Source of the DNA: Hippopus hippopus
Taxonomy: Eukaryota; Mollusca; Bivalvia; Cardiida; Cardiidae
Assembly: GCA_946811185.2 (NCBI GenBank)
Contig: OX328101.1
Span: 16,290,122 to 16,354,121 of the forward strand
Direction of reading: 5' to 3'
Length of the DNA stretch: 64,000 nt
Of the stretch, positions 11,466-22,660 are shown in pieces; position 1 is the first letter of the stretch, and the number at the start of each line of letters is the position of its first letter. The notes under the pieces are model-generated. The model did not search any database and was not told the DNA's origin. It saw nothing but the letters and a program-made list of their open reading frames with translations. The position numbers and the translations under genes were made by a program.

Positions 11466-11597
11466 GACACTTTACCAAACAACAAAATTTTGGGTTTGTC
11501 CAAATGAAAGCATTTGCAGATGACAAATTAAATCTGGAAATAATGATGAGGTATGTCCTTGAAAGCGTGAAAAAACAATGTGGAAAGGTTTTAGCAT
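11466..11597 (+). mobile_element. Family A fragment, L side
   Basis: CTTTACCAAACAACAAAATTT through AAAGCATTTGCAGATGAC to AACAATGTGGAAAGG, then homology stops at the hairpin. Confidence 0.75.
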
Positions 11598-12871
11598 TAT
11601 TATCATACGCTAACTGCATGCAATTAAGATTATTACGATATGCTGATTTTGCTGAAACACCACTGACAACACATCCATTCATTGTTTTCTTAAAGAAGTC
11701 TCCTGCACATTCTATGCACTTTTGGTGACATTTCTCCCATAGTCTATATGTGTCCGCATTTGAAACCAGCAATAACAGCCTGGGGTGCTCAAGAAAGCTT
11801 GAAAAAATCTATGTATTTTCAGCTCTTGAGTTCATTCTTAAATATGGGAAATAATGCACAAGAAAGTCCATGGGTACAAGATCCAAGCTATAGGGGGCTT
11901 GTTCCACAGTCTCAAATTCAACAAGATCCATTTCTAGTTGTGTACTAGCGGCCCAGTGACTAAGCACATTGTTTTAGAGCAAAAAAACCTTTTCAAGGTT
12001 GATGTTTGGTCACATCTGCAATCATTCTGCACAATGCCAATCACTGTTTTGATCAATGTGGTGCTGATTGACAGATTGCTTGCTTCCTTTCCTAACATTA
12101 CCTTTTACTTCATCAAGACCATTTTGAAGCTTTTATGCCATTTACAAATTAGTGCAGCAGTTCTTGTGACACATTTGATTTCATACTAACTGCATCCAGT
12201 ATTTTCTTAGTCTGCGTTGGAGTCTTCTCAAGCTAAACCCAGAACAGTATTACTGTGAGACTTTTTATGCAATCTTCAGACATAATTTTCACATCAACCC
12301 TCTTGTAACAACTGTAGATTCATAACTAGATGGATAAATAAGATAACAATGACATCACAATTCCGCCAAAACAATTAAGTGACATCACTCTACTTGTTGA
12401 TGTATTCTCGTAAAATTCACTAAAATAAAAATGAAGTTATACACAATTGTTTCTTGAAAGATGATTCTGACTTTTGCCGTGCACTGCGAATGCATTGAAG
12501 TGTTCCTTTGGCAATACCTAAGTTTTTGTGTGGCTTTAATTTTGAAATTATAGTCTCATAAACCTGTTATCATGTAATGGCAGTTTAATTAGGGAAAATT
12601 TCATCCAAATCGAACAAGAGATGACATTTCAAGAGCAAAAGTCTACATATTTCTGGATCGTTCCTCGTACACTGTCTGATTTGCTGAAACACTGTTGACA
12701 AAAGTAGCCATGAGATTGCAATCAATTTATTTGGTTCTTATTACTGGTCTGATATTGTGTGATGGGTTAATTGGGCCCTACAAGGTGCATAAACATTTTT
12801 TTTTGAGTGAGCTGCATGGAAAATTGACATTTCTGGGTGATACAGATTTGTGATTTCAAGGTTGTTTGCCA
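11598..12871. other. Gene-free stretch
   Basis: No conserved ORF. The phrase GCGGCCCAGTGACTAAGCAC near 11947 resembles a tRNA A box, but no B box follows at the right distance, so no SINE is called. Confidence 0.4.
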
Positions 12872-13090
12872 TTAGCTATTTACAAAACATTTTAGACTGG
12901 TCAAAATTGAAAGCTTTTACAGATGGCAAAAAAAGTGTTTCTCAAAAACTGATGTTTTTGAAAGGGTAGAAAACATTGTGGGAAAAGGAGAAAATGCTGG
13001 TTACCAGCATTTTCTCCTTTTCCCCCAACATTTTCAAAGGTATTCTTCTTTAGGGTTGTTAAAACTCGGGATAGTCTGGTAAAGGATTAA
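12872..13090 (+). mobile_element. Family A copy
   Basis: The left end is degraded (ATTAGCTATTTACAAAAC); the right end is GGTAAAGGATTAA at 13087-13090. The core hairpin is intact except for CCCCCAACATT in the outer right arm. Confidence 0.88.
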
Positions 13091-13539
13091 TATCTCACGT
13101 GATATGAACAGTGTAGATCCAAGATAAGACTTCTTGTTTTGTGCATGCGGAACTTGGATTTATAAAGCAACTGCAGTGTATCTTGGCAAGCAAGCTCTGG
13201 CTTAATTCTTCTAAATAACATTTTCTGTAACACGTTTTCTTTTTATCTGTAACAAGTAGACGGGATGCCAATATCTGAGATAGATATTTCACCCTGTAGT
13301 ACGTATTTTGTAGTTAAAATGGAACAGCTTTTCCTTTGAATTTTATATTACCTAAGGGTAAGATCAAAATCTCTGGATAAAAGTTAGAATCTCCCATAAA
13401 ATATGGGAGGAATGGTCAATAAATTATGTCAGAATGAAGGCTTTTTTCAGCTTATCAATGAATGAAAACACCTTTGTGTGTTTTATACAATATAAATATT
13501 GTAATCTTGAGAGCCTTTTTGGCTTTTACTCTTTTCCAA

Positions 13540-13700
13540 AGTTTAATGACCATGGGTTTTAATGGTCTTCAAAAAAGAAAACTCTTGAAAATGTTGTGAG
13601 CAAGGGAAAATGCTGGTAACCACCATTTTGTCCTTTTAAAACAATGTTTTCAAGTTTTGAAAGACATAATCCAATCTTTAGAATCACATTTTTACTCTTA
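13540..13700 (-). mobile_element. Degraded family A copy
   Basis: Contains TTGAAAATGTTGTGAG, AAATGCTGGTAACCACCATTTT and GTCCTTTTAAAACAATG. The L side fades out after TAGAATCACATTTTT. Confidence 0.6.
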
Positions 13701-13704
13701 AAAG

Positions 13705-14566
13705 TATACACTGTACAGTGTATGTGACTTGGGATTCTGTACAAGGATGGCCTGTGACTTGGGTGCTAAAAATTGTGTTCACACGGTAAGTCAAACTGGT
13801 GCTTTTTTTCATTTATTTCGATAGTTACTTTAAAATAGTCATACGCAGTTACTTGTTTGTTATGTACAGACCATATCAGGAACATGTCTGTGTGCTGTGA
13901 ACCTTTCTTGGAACAATGGGAATGCCTTGATTAGTTGACCATGCTAAAAGTACAGATGATTTTTTACCAAAACAATGCCATTTTTTCCATTACTCAGCAT
14001 TAAAAACCTGTTTTCTCAACAGTATATACAAAAATTTGGCAAAATGGGAAACTGCAGGTTTGTTTTTAAATTAAGTCTGTCAAGTTCTATGCACTTTTGA
14101 TTAAAAAATACCTGGTCATATCAAAGAGCATTGTACTCGATAGGCTCTTACCTGATGGAAAACATAATTTAGATAAAAATTTATAGACCTTTTTTTAAGA
14201 AAAATATGAGAGAACATAAACTGTGCATTGTAATTACACGGGAAAAAACTAGAGGTAAACATTGCATGTGCATTGTACTAGATAACTAACAATAATTAGG
14301 TCACCATGATCAGGTTGTTTTGGTGTAGATGAGGATGTATTTTGGCAGGTGATATTTTGGCACAGTTCGCTCTGGGAATCTGGAGGCTTCATTGTAAACA
14401 GTGTGTATAATTATATCTGGATCAGTGGGAATAGTTCTCCTAATCTGTTTTCTCACATACCAATTTAGATTATTTCAACCCTTAAAGCTTGAAACTAAAC
14501 TTTCAATATCATTTCGACATAGTGGCACATCTACCTTGGACAGGCTTTAGAAACATTGTAGCAACC
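13705..14566. other. No gene or clear repeat seen
   Basis: A short duplicated phrase TGTGACTTGGG occurs at about 13723 and 13753. Otherwise featureless. Confidence 0.4.
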
Positions 14567-14860
14567 AAAACAAGAGCATTGCTTGCAGGTGCCAATACCT
14601 GGCTGCAGATGCTTTTTCAGTGAAAATCCTCAGCTAAAAAGAGGGCATAACTGCTTCAAAAATATTTTGGTGGTTACCTGTTAATTTGGTACATGTTCCT
14701 ATTTTATTGAACTTAAGGCCGAGTTTGAGGTACATATCTTCAGTCCTGACATGGGTATCACAAAATTTCATATTTTTGCACAACAACTGCACAATAGGTG
14801 ACTGTGAGGGCTATAACACTACTTTCATGTTTTCTTCAAAATCAGCAGAGAAAAGTATTG
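14567..14860 (+). repeat. Family E dispersed repeat
   Basis: Starts ACAAGAGCATTGCTTGCAGG, then CAATACCTGGCTGCAGATGC, GGCATAACTGCTTCAAAAAT and TATCTTCAGTCCTGAC. These phrases recur in order at 17837, 33640 and 35955. No ORF or tRNA head; class unknown. Confidence 0.65.
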
Positions 14861-14929
14861 CTCACAACAATAGTTTACTCTCAAAATCAAACAAGGGGGC
14901 CATGATGGCTCTGTATCATTGCTCCACAG

Positions 14930-15400
14930 CTTTTTTTTAAAAATGTATTATGAACTAAAGTGGTATTAATGGCGACATAAATACTAAGAAGTCTGTATAG
15001 CAATAAACTTTCATAGAAAAAATAAAAAACCGAGTCCCTCCCCCCTTTGAATGCATTGACAAGAAGATTTTCAAATCTTAAGATGCAGAAAACATGCTTT
15101 CAGTGGTAAAGTTCTGAAACAAAAAAGAAAGAAATTATTGAAACCCTACTTTATACCAAATAATCATCTCATCTGAGAATATCTATTAACATCAAAATAA
15201 ATCACTCTCACTGAATAATGAACATTTTCTTTCCTAATAATTTGAATACCCAACACCATACATATGATAGTGCAGTTTGGTAATGAAGAGAAGTAAACCA
15301 TAACAAACTATATATGTGCACTAACAGAAGTTATTCCCTTCATCAGTACTATAAGCTTATGCAATAAAGACTTAATATACTAATAGAAGATTTTTCAAGT
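14930..15400. other. No gene or clear repeat seen
   Basis: AT-rich; an AAAAGAAAGAAATT run near 15122. No conserved reading frame. Confidence 0.4.
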
Positions 15401-15840
15401 TTTCACTATTTCAGCCTTTGTGAAACGAGTTAAACCCACCGCTATAGTTTTAAAAATCTTGATATGGGTCCACTAGATGAAGCTACATGCCAAATTTGGT
15501 AGCCCTATGCTTTATGGTTTGGAACAAGAAGACTTTCAAATTTTCACTATATGGGCCCATGTAAAATTTGTGAACCCTGGGGCAGGGCCAATTTGACCCC
15601 AGGGGTATAATTTGAAGAATGATGTTAGAGGTCTATTGGATAAAGCTACATGCCAAATTTGGTAACCTAAGGCCCTATTGTCTCAGACAAGAACATTTTA
15701 AAAGATTTTCAATATTTTTCTGTTTTTTTTTGCAACCCAAATTTTTATTGGAATCAAATTCTTTAAAAAACCAAATTAGAGTTAATATATCAACAATCTT
15801 TTCCATCACTTTAGAATCAAGGATTATACTTTGATATTTC
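15400..15840 (+). repeat. Fragment of the composite repeat seen at 1-1307
   Basis: Shares GGGTCCACTAGATGAAGC, CATGCCAAATTTGGTAGCCC and CAGGGCCAATTTGACCCC with the first kilobase. It ends near AATTCTTTAAAAAACC without the 3' terminal hairpin. Confidence 0.7.
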
Positions 15841-15861
15841 AACACACAAAGAAAGTTATTT

Positions 15862-15955
15862 GTCCTACAGGGTGTCCTGTGTAGCTCTGTGGTAAGGTGC
15901 AGGAGTCATAACCAGGAGGCCAAGTTATGTTGATTGATTGATTGAATTTGCGTTT
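15862..15955 (+). mobile_element. Truncated tRNA-like SINE head
   Basis: GTGTAGCTCTGTGGTAAGG resembles a Pol III A box and CATAACCAGGAGGCC the anticodon stem region. No B box follows; instead GATTGATTGATTG leads into unique DNA. Confidence 0.4.
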
Positions 15956-16205
15956 ATTTATCGTCGATTCTGACAAAGTTTGCCTTTTATAACTTATATG
16001 TACCCCAGAGTATCTAAGTGTATTACCTGCCTTACATGATCCCCTATCATTTGTATATTCATACATTTCTAATTTGGATGGAAAAGGTTGTGAATTTTAT
16101 TGTGTTCTATAGTGAATTATCTTCAGTTTGGTAAACAGAGTAGTACAGATGGATAATTATACGGGAATAACTAAGTTGGAAATTTTGGGTGTGGACAATT
16201 TTTTA

Positions 16206-16384
16206 TTTCCCACTACCAGATGTATTCAAGCCTTGTCTGAATTCAAAGTATTTGCAGACGACAATTTTAATGTGGCTCAAATAGTGCAATTTTTCTTTGA
16301 TAGGGTAGCAAACATAGTGGCATTTTCTCCTTTTCCCACAATGTTATCAAAAGGCGGCTTTCCCATTGTGCGGTAAAGGGTTAA
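16206..16384 (+). mobile_element. Family A copy with a deleted hairpin arm
   Basis: L side from CCACTACCAGATG to GATAGGGTAGCAAACATAGTGG, then directly CATTTTCTCC. The left arm and centre of the palindrome are missing. R side ends GGTAAAGGGTTAA at 16381-16384. Confidence 0.85.
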
Positions 16385-16400
16385 TACCTCAGTGAATATA

Positions 16401-16603
16401 CTGAACAAATCTGAGTGACTGATGAAACATGAATTCACATGTATCACCTTTGAAATAATGTCATGATGCTCAAAATAATTTTGACCAATCAGATTTGTCT
16501 AATATGGCATACTGAAGGAATCTGATTGATCAAAACTATTTTTAGCATCACACCTTTATTTCAAAGCTGATACTTACATTTCATCTACCAATCTGAGTTA
16601 TTC
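16401..16603. mobile_element. Fold-back element with ~90-bp arms
   Basis: The left arm (AATCTGAGTGACTGATGAAA, CTTTGAAATAATG, TTTGACCAATCAGATT) is mirrored by the right arm (AATCTGATTGATCAAAAC, CTTTATTTCAAAG, TTTCATCTACCAATCTGAG). The loop is about 25 bp. No other copy noticed in the window. Confidence 0.75.
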
Positions 16604-16690
16604 AATCTTTTCACTACAGTATTAAAGTTTTCATCTCACGTTGGGGAGAGAAATTTTTCTGCTTCCACACGTTTGACCTTGATTACTCTG

Positions 16691-16918
16691 TTAACTCTTT
16701 ACCACACAATCCCAACTTTAACGACCCTGAGAAAGAAGCCTATAGAAAACATTGTGGGAAAAGGAGAAATGCTGGTCACCAGCATTTTCTCCTTTTTCCA
16801 CAATATTTTCTACCCTATCAGGGTCAGAAATCATCATATTAACAAGATTTAATTTGTTGTCTGCAGATGCTTTGAATTTGGTCCAGTCCAAAAATTTGTC
16901 GTTTGGTAAAGACATTTA
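16691..16918 (-). mobile_element. Family A copy
   Basis: TTAA at 16691-16694. The far end degrades to GGTAAAGACATTTA. The hairpin centre is GGTCACC. Confidence 0.9.
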
Positions 16919-17094
16919 TTCCATTTGTTCCGATCTATGTACCAGATTGAAGACAAACTATTGCAGAACATTATTAAACTAATGACTTTGTCATTTAAGT
17001 TTAGAAATACAATTGACTGTGGGAAGTGTTCGGCAGGTAATACAGTTGGACACCTTGTCTTATATAGTAGGTTATAGAGGATGAAGTTTGTCAA

Positions 17095-17315
17095 AATTCA
17101 AGCGCCTAAGTCAGGTGGCCCTGGGTTAGATTCTCACTCAAACCTGTTGGTTTTTGAGGAAGTGTCTTTGGGCAAGACACTTTTGAAACCCCCCCCCCCC
17201 CCCCCCATTACTGGTGAAACCCAGGACATACAATAACATCAATAACTGAGCTGTCTTGGTAACAGACTGAAATTGTGTTGAAAGCAGCGTAAAATGCCAT
17301 TCAATCACCTATTAC
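17095..17315 (+). mobile_element. SINE2-type element (plus)
   Basis: A B-box-like GGGTTAGATTCTCAC follows GTCAGGTGGCCCT, then GGGCAAGACACTTT. The tail GTTGAAAGCAGCGTAAAATG matches the complement of the tail at 34694. An 18-base C run (17189-17206) interrupts it. Confidence 0.6.
17189..17206. repeat. Poly-C run, 18 bases
   Basis: Uninterrupted C tract inside a SINE; likely length-variable. Confidence 0.9.
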
Positions 17316-17334
17316 ATGAATCATTTTGTCACAA

Positions 17335-17492
17335 TCCTTATTCCCTATTCTTTATTTTCACAACCCTCAAAAAGAAGACTTAAAAAAAGCATTGTGGGAA
17401 ATGGAGAAAATACCTAAAAATTTGAGCCACAGTTTGTCATTCTTAAATAGTTTCAGTTTTGACAAGTCCAAAACTCTGTCATTTGGTAAAGG
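17335..17492 (-). mobile_element. Family A copy lacking one hairpin arm
   Basis: The left arm GTGGGAAATGGAGAAAATAC runs directly into the L side (TTTGAGCCACAG), so the return arm is deleted. Ends GTCATTTGGTAAAGG. Confidence 0.75.
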
Positions 17493-17523
17493 ACAAAGCT
17501 GAAAGAATTTCTTTATTGTATCC

Positions 17524-17751
17524 TTAACCCTTTACCACACAATGACGACTTTTGACACCCCTGATAGAGAAGGCTTTTGAAAACATTGTGGGAAAAGGAG
17601 AAAATGCTGGTAACCAGCATTTTCTCCTTTTCCCACAATGTTTTCTACCCTATCAAAGAAAATTCATTTCATATGATCCACATTGAAACTGTCCTCTGCA
17701 AATGCTTTCAATTCGGACAGGTCTAAAATTGGTCGTGTGGTAAAGGGTTAA
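17524..17751 (-). mobile_element. Family A copy with perfect 67-nt palindrome
   Basis: TTAA at 17524-17527 and 17748-17751. Bases 17579-17645 are a perfect palindrome around one central base, from GAAAACATTGTGGG to CCCACAATGTTTTC. Confidence 0.95.
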
Positions 17752-17836
17752 ATAGTTTAATGAGATTCCTTTTCTAACAACAGTCGCCGGTCACACACAC
17801 TAACATAACCTTAGCTGTCAATATGCCTCAAAAAGC

Positions 17837-18010
17837 AAGAGCACCACTTGTTTGCAAAAAGGCTTGGATGCGGTCTCTTTCAAAGTTATTCTAAGTGAAA
17901 AATTGTAAGTCAAAAAAGGGGCATAACTATGTCAAAAATATAGGTTAGTTAATGATTTGGCTACATTATGAGCACCATGTAGGTTCTGATAATATCTCAC
18001 AAGAATTATT
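17837..18010 (+). repeat. Family E dispersed repeat, 5' part
   Basis: GCAAGAGCACCACTTG, AGGCTTGGATGC, AAAAAAGGGGCATAACTATG and GTCAAAAATATAGG match the family start. Confidence 0.65.
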
Positions 18011-18506
18011 CAATTTCTTACCATAAAAGCACAAGTGTGCTCGAAGAATGCTAATTCTATCAGACTGTCAATAATATGCATTGGATGATATTAATATAAG
18101 AAGCTGCTATTAACGTGAAAAATACCACAGGGAGCCTGATAGTTACAAAATAGCTCTTTGCTACGGAGTAAATTCTAGGACAGTATTGTAGAATGTTTTC
18201 ATCTCATCTACAATAGCTGTGTTTATTTTATTATATTCTTCCTCAGAATAAGTCAAGAATAGAAAAAGCAAAAATTACAGCAGTTCTACAGTAAAGCAAG
18301 AACTACAAAGATGTTTTTGGAAGCTGGTAACTCTATCTACTTCTTGATCTCAGACAGGATGGTATTTTTGTTTTCATACTGAAAAAAACAAGCAATAGTT
18401 ACACCATCCACTTTAAAAAGCAGAAGAAATGAGAGACTGCTCATATAGTACTCACAAATCAAACATCATCAGTTTATAATGAATTTTGTTTGTCATACGG
18501 GATGAT
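18011..18506. other. No gene or clear repeat seen
   Basis: AT-rich, no conserved ORF. Confidence 0.4.
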
Positions 18507-18720
18507 TTAACCCTTAGGCTGCTAACCGTGACTCCGTGTGCTTTTGCAGACAGTTTAGATCAAGATCAGACTGCACAAAACATGCAGTCTGATCTTTGAT
18601 CTACCCTGTCCGATATATGGTATTTTCTTGCTAGTGAAATTTACTTTGAAACTGTAATATTTTCGTTTTTAGTATTGTGTGGAAATTTTTGTTTCATTTA
18701 TTTAGCAGTTTAAGAGTTAA
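18507..18720 (+). mobile_element. Family B element, well preserved
   Basis: TTAA at 18507-18510 and 18717-18720. Ends TTAACCCTTAGGCTGC and GCAGTTTAAGAGTTAA. The hairpin is TAGATCAAGATCAGACTGCA against TGCAGTCTGATCTTTGATCTA with a short ACAAAACA loop. No ORF. Confidence 0.9.
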
Positions 18721-18855
18721 AAGTCACCAGCTGCAAATTTGTTTAACTCTTAACAGAATGGCAAAACTATAGACTGTTTCTGACTGAAATCATAATATGC
18801 AGATGATAAATATTCCAATGATGGATTTTTTTTTGAACAGGTAGAATACATTATG

Positions 18856-21092
18856 AACAAGATGTCTGTTTGTAAAACAGTCATGCCCCCCTACTGCCAC
18901 ATTGATACAGGAAGTGGCACAGTTCATAAACTGATATCAAAAGAATTGATTGGGAAATATCGATGTCATCTTTTTGATTTATAGCCCACTTCAACTGTTA
19001 AACGTAATAATCTGTCAACAGTTCGCATAATTATACACACCGACGTGTGTATACATACAAGATTGTAAACAGTCGCCAATACACAGACTGGGTTATCAAT
19101 TTTCTTTTCGGCACGCGCATTTGACTCCCGCTTTTTTCCAGTTGACTTCGATGCTTACTACGTCCCCAATAATACGCGAATAAAATGTTGGAGCCACAAG
19201 GTGAGCCACATATCATAATTTTTGAGACACTTTAATTTTTTTTGAGCAAATGGCTCAAGTGGCGAACGGCAGCGTGGGCCATGAATCATCTGGTGGTCAC
19301 TGTGACCTTGAACTTCACAGATTAACCTTAAAATCTATAGGGATCATTTACACTCCAAGATGAATATCTGTACAGAATTTGAAGGACCTAGGTCAATTCT
19401 GTGTGTAGTTATCATCTGGACAAGGTTTGGTCTATATATCATTAAGTTGAAGGCCACTGTGACCTTGACCTTTGATGGATTAATCTCAAAATCGATACGG
19501 ATCATTTACACTCCGAGATGAATATCTGTACATAATTTGAAGAACCTATGTCAATTCTGTGTCTAGTTATCATCTGGACAAGGTTTGGTCTATATATCAT
19601 TAAGTTGAAGGCCACAGTGACCTTGACCTTTGATGGATTAATCTCAAAATCAATAGGGATCATCTGCACTCCAAGACGAATGTCTGTGCCAAATATGACA
19701 AATCTAGGTCAATTCTGTGTCTAGTTATCATCGGGACAAGGTTTGGTCTATATATCAACATGTTGACGGTCACTGTGACCTTGACCTTTGACCGATTGAC
19801 CTCAAAATCAATAGGGATCATCTGCACTCCGAGACGCATGTCTGTGCCAAATTTGACGAACCTAAGTCAATTCTGTGTCTAGTTATCATCCAGACAAGGT
19901 TTGGTCTATATATCAACATGTTGATGGTCACTGTGACCTTGACCTTTGACCGATTGACCTCAAAATCAAAAGGGATCATCTACACTCCGAGACGCATGTC
20001 TGTGCCAAATTTGACAAACCTACGTCAATTCTGTGTCTAGTTATCATCCGGACAAGGTTTGGTCTATATATCAACATGTTGACGGTCACTGTGACCTTGA
20101 CCTTTGACCGATTGACCTCAAAATCAATAGGAATCATCTGCACTCTGAGACGCATGTCTGTGCCAAATTTGACGAACCTAGGTCAATTCTGTGTCTAGTT
20201 ATCATCCGGACAAGGTTTGGTCTATATATCAACATGTTGACGGTCACTAAGACCTTGACCTTTGACCGATTGACCTCAAAATCAATAGGGATCATCTGCA
20301 CTCCGAGACGCATGTCTGTGCCAAATTTGACGAACCTAGGTCAATTCTGTGTCTAGTTATCATCCGGACAAGGTTTGGTCTATATATCAACATGTTGACA
20401 GTCACCGTGACCTTGACCTTTGACCGATTGACCTCAAAATCAATAGGGCTTATCTACACTCCGAGACGCATGTCTGTGCCAAATTTGACGAACCTAAGTC
20501 AATTCTGTGTCTAGTCATCATCCGGACAAGGTTTGGTCTATATATCAACATGTTGACAGCCACTGTGACCTTGACCTTTGACCGATTGACCTCAAAATCA
20601 AAAGGGATCATCTACACTCCGAGACGCATGTCTGTGCCAAATTTGACGAACCTAGGTCAATTCTGTGTCTAGTTATCATCGGGACAAGGTTTGGTCTATA
20701 TATCAACATGTTGACGGTCACTTAGATCTTGACCTTTGACCGATTGACCTCAAAATCGCTAGTGATCATCTGCACTCCGAGACGCATGTCTGTGCCAAAT
20801 TTGACGAACCTAGGTCAATTCTGTGTCTAGTTATCATCCGGACAAGGTTTGGTCTATATATCAACATGTTGATGGTCACTGTGACCTTGACCTTTGACCG
20901 ATTGACCTCAAAATCAATAGGGATCATCTACACTCCGAGACAAATGTCTTTGCCAAATTTGACGAACCTAGGTCAATTCTGTGTCTAGTTACCATCCGGA
21001 CAAGGTAAGGTCTACCAACCGACGGACCGACCGACTGACCATCCGACATGTGCAAAGCAATATACCCCCACTTTGTTGAAAGAGGGCATAAT
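18856..21092 (+). repeat. Composite repeat carrying the 158-bp tandem array
   Basis: Begins with an imperfect hairpin (GTCTGTTTGTAAAACAGTC) followed by ATGCCCCCC. It ends ACCGACGGACCGACCGAC, then ATATACCCCC and AAAGAGGGCATAA. The first 400 bp before the array have more CG dinucleotides (19030-19190). No transposase gene. Confidence 0.7.
19263..21010. repeat. Tandem array, eleven units of exactly 158 bp
   Basis: The phrase CAAGGTTTGGTCTATATATC (last one CAAGGTAAGG) starts at 19421, 19579, 19737, 19895, 20053, 20211, 20369, 20527, 20685, 20843 and 21001: ten identical 158-bp steps with no indel. Each unit has GTGACCTTGACCTTTGACC, CTCAAAATCAATAGGGATC, CTCCGAGACGCATGTCTG and GTCAATTCTGTGTCTAG. 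The first two units diverge most. Confidence 0.97.
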
Positions 21093-21201
21093 AAAGCAGA
21101 TATAGGTGGCTATAAGCAATTCTACTTTTCCCACATTTTCAAAAGCATTTTTCTCTGGGTAGTTACAACATGGTTTAGTCTGGTAAAGCATTAAAGAGGT
21201 A

Positions 21202-22660
21202 ATGACTTAAAGCCCAAATAGCAGCCAAAAGAAAACAATGTCGGTCTTAAAAGTCATTTAGATAAAAATCATGCCATTTTAAAGTATGGAAATTATTGTG
21301 AAGATGACATTCTGTTGTTGTATGGTTAGTCCAAGCGATAGTTGCTTGCAGAAAATTGAAAGCTGGTCAAAAAATGCCAGGTCAGATGATCTTTTGTTCA
21401 CTTTTCACCTGGTTTAAAAATTCATTTTTCTGCAAGCAACTAAAACTTGGACCTACTGTACAGTAACAGATTGTCATCTTAACAATAATTTCCATACTTT
21501 TAAGCAATATGATTCAGGGTTTTCCCTTGGCAACAAAAATAGGGGGTCACTGTGACCCCCTAGTAAAAAATAATGGGGGTCATTTTGGAATTTGTAGGGG
21601 TCACACCAAAATGTAATTAGCTTAGACAAAAGCTACTATTTGTGAAACTATGTGTGTTTTTTGTGTTTTCTTTGTACTCAAAATCTTTGTATACCCTATA
21701 TATGTATTATTACATGGTGATAGATACATAATAACACCAGAGATTCTCTATATAAAGGGAGCTTACAGCCTAGATGGCACCTTTTTCATAAAGAGTATCT
21801 GCAGTATGCTTTATTTACGCCTGTTTTTAACAAGCAAATATGCTCTAACTGCAGACAAGCTGTCATATCTCTGAGTAATTGTAATCTTTGAAGGGTATCA
21901 TCATGAACACTAGTGTTTTGATGATGCACAATGGTTGAATTTCGAAGTTTATGCAGCCTCTGTCTATGGAAAAAGGTTGTTTTGCTTTTATCTCAGGAAT
22001 CTACCCTTAAATTGGTGAAAATAGCTTGTTGTCACCCGGCTTGGGAAGTCTCTATTGTTTTGCTTGATAGAGAATATCCATTTTGGCAGAAAATAAACTA
22101 TAATTTTCACCAATTAAATGGCCGATTCCTGTGTTTCGACACACAGGTTGATTCATGCCGCTGTTTTCAACAAATAACGAAGTGTATCTCTTTAGCTACA
22201 TTGTAATTTACAGTAAACCCTTGAGTCCTTGAAATGTGTTTCTGTGTGCTCTTACCAGGCGTTGTGTAATCTTTGTTTAGGGGCATTAATTGTTCCTTGC
22301 AGACAGCAAGAATGACGTTGATCTTGACAGAGCCATATTGTTTTCATTAGAGATCGACTGGTTTAGCTTCAACCCATTTAAAGAAGGACTGTATTCTAGT
22401 AAAATCGATACACAGTCCAGTGATACGACCCATTTTCTCTTCGTACTCCAGATTTTTTATCTACTCGCGACGTAACAGTGTCGGTAGTATATATGATCGT
22501 TAGTAACTCTTCTCGTATTTGTGCGTCCACAATGACACATTGTTGAAAAACTTGCGGGTCATTTTCCTTAAAAATGCGTCAAAACGCACAAAATCATGCG
22601 TCAAGGAAAACCCTGTGATTTAAATTCAAATACAATTAAACATCCTAATCATTCAACTTT
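21202..22660. mobile_element. Fold-back element F, interrupted by another transposon
   Basis: Left side 21202-21514 contains two mirrored halves: TATGGAAATTATTGTGAAG and TTGCTTGCAGAAAA, against TTTTTCTGCAAGCAAC and AACAATAATTTCCATA. It is broken at AATATGATT by the element 21515-22615 and resumes TGATTTAAATTCAAATAC. A second, uninterrupted copy lies at 61189-61510. Confidence 0.75.
21515..22615. mobile_element. CAGGG-ended transposon, possibly hAT-like
   Basis: Left end CAGGGTTTTCCCTTGG and right end CAAGGAAAACCCTG form short imperfect inverted repeats. TGATT occurs just outside both ends. The interior includes GGGGGTCACTGTGACCCCC (near 21543) and an unrecognised 91-codon ORF at 21931-22206 with no motif I know. 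CAGGG termini suggest hAT, but an 8-bp target duplication is not clear. Confidence 0.6.

Larger units (their letters stand above)
18742..21195 (+). mobile_element. Family A copy split by a large composite repeat
   Basis: L side 18742-18855 (TTAACTCTTAACAGAATGGC to GTAGAATACATTATG). R side resumes near 21110 with AAGCAATTCTACTTTTCCCAC and ends GGTAAAGCATTAA. The 158-bp-unit composite sits between them, inserted at the base of the hairpin. Confidence 0.75.

Noticed and set aside
19263..21010. CRISPR array
   Set aside because: Whole 158-bp units repeat without unique spacers, in an apparently eukaryotic context.
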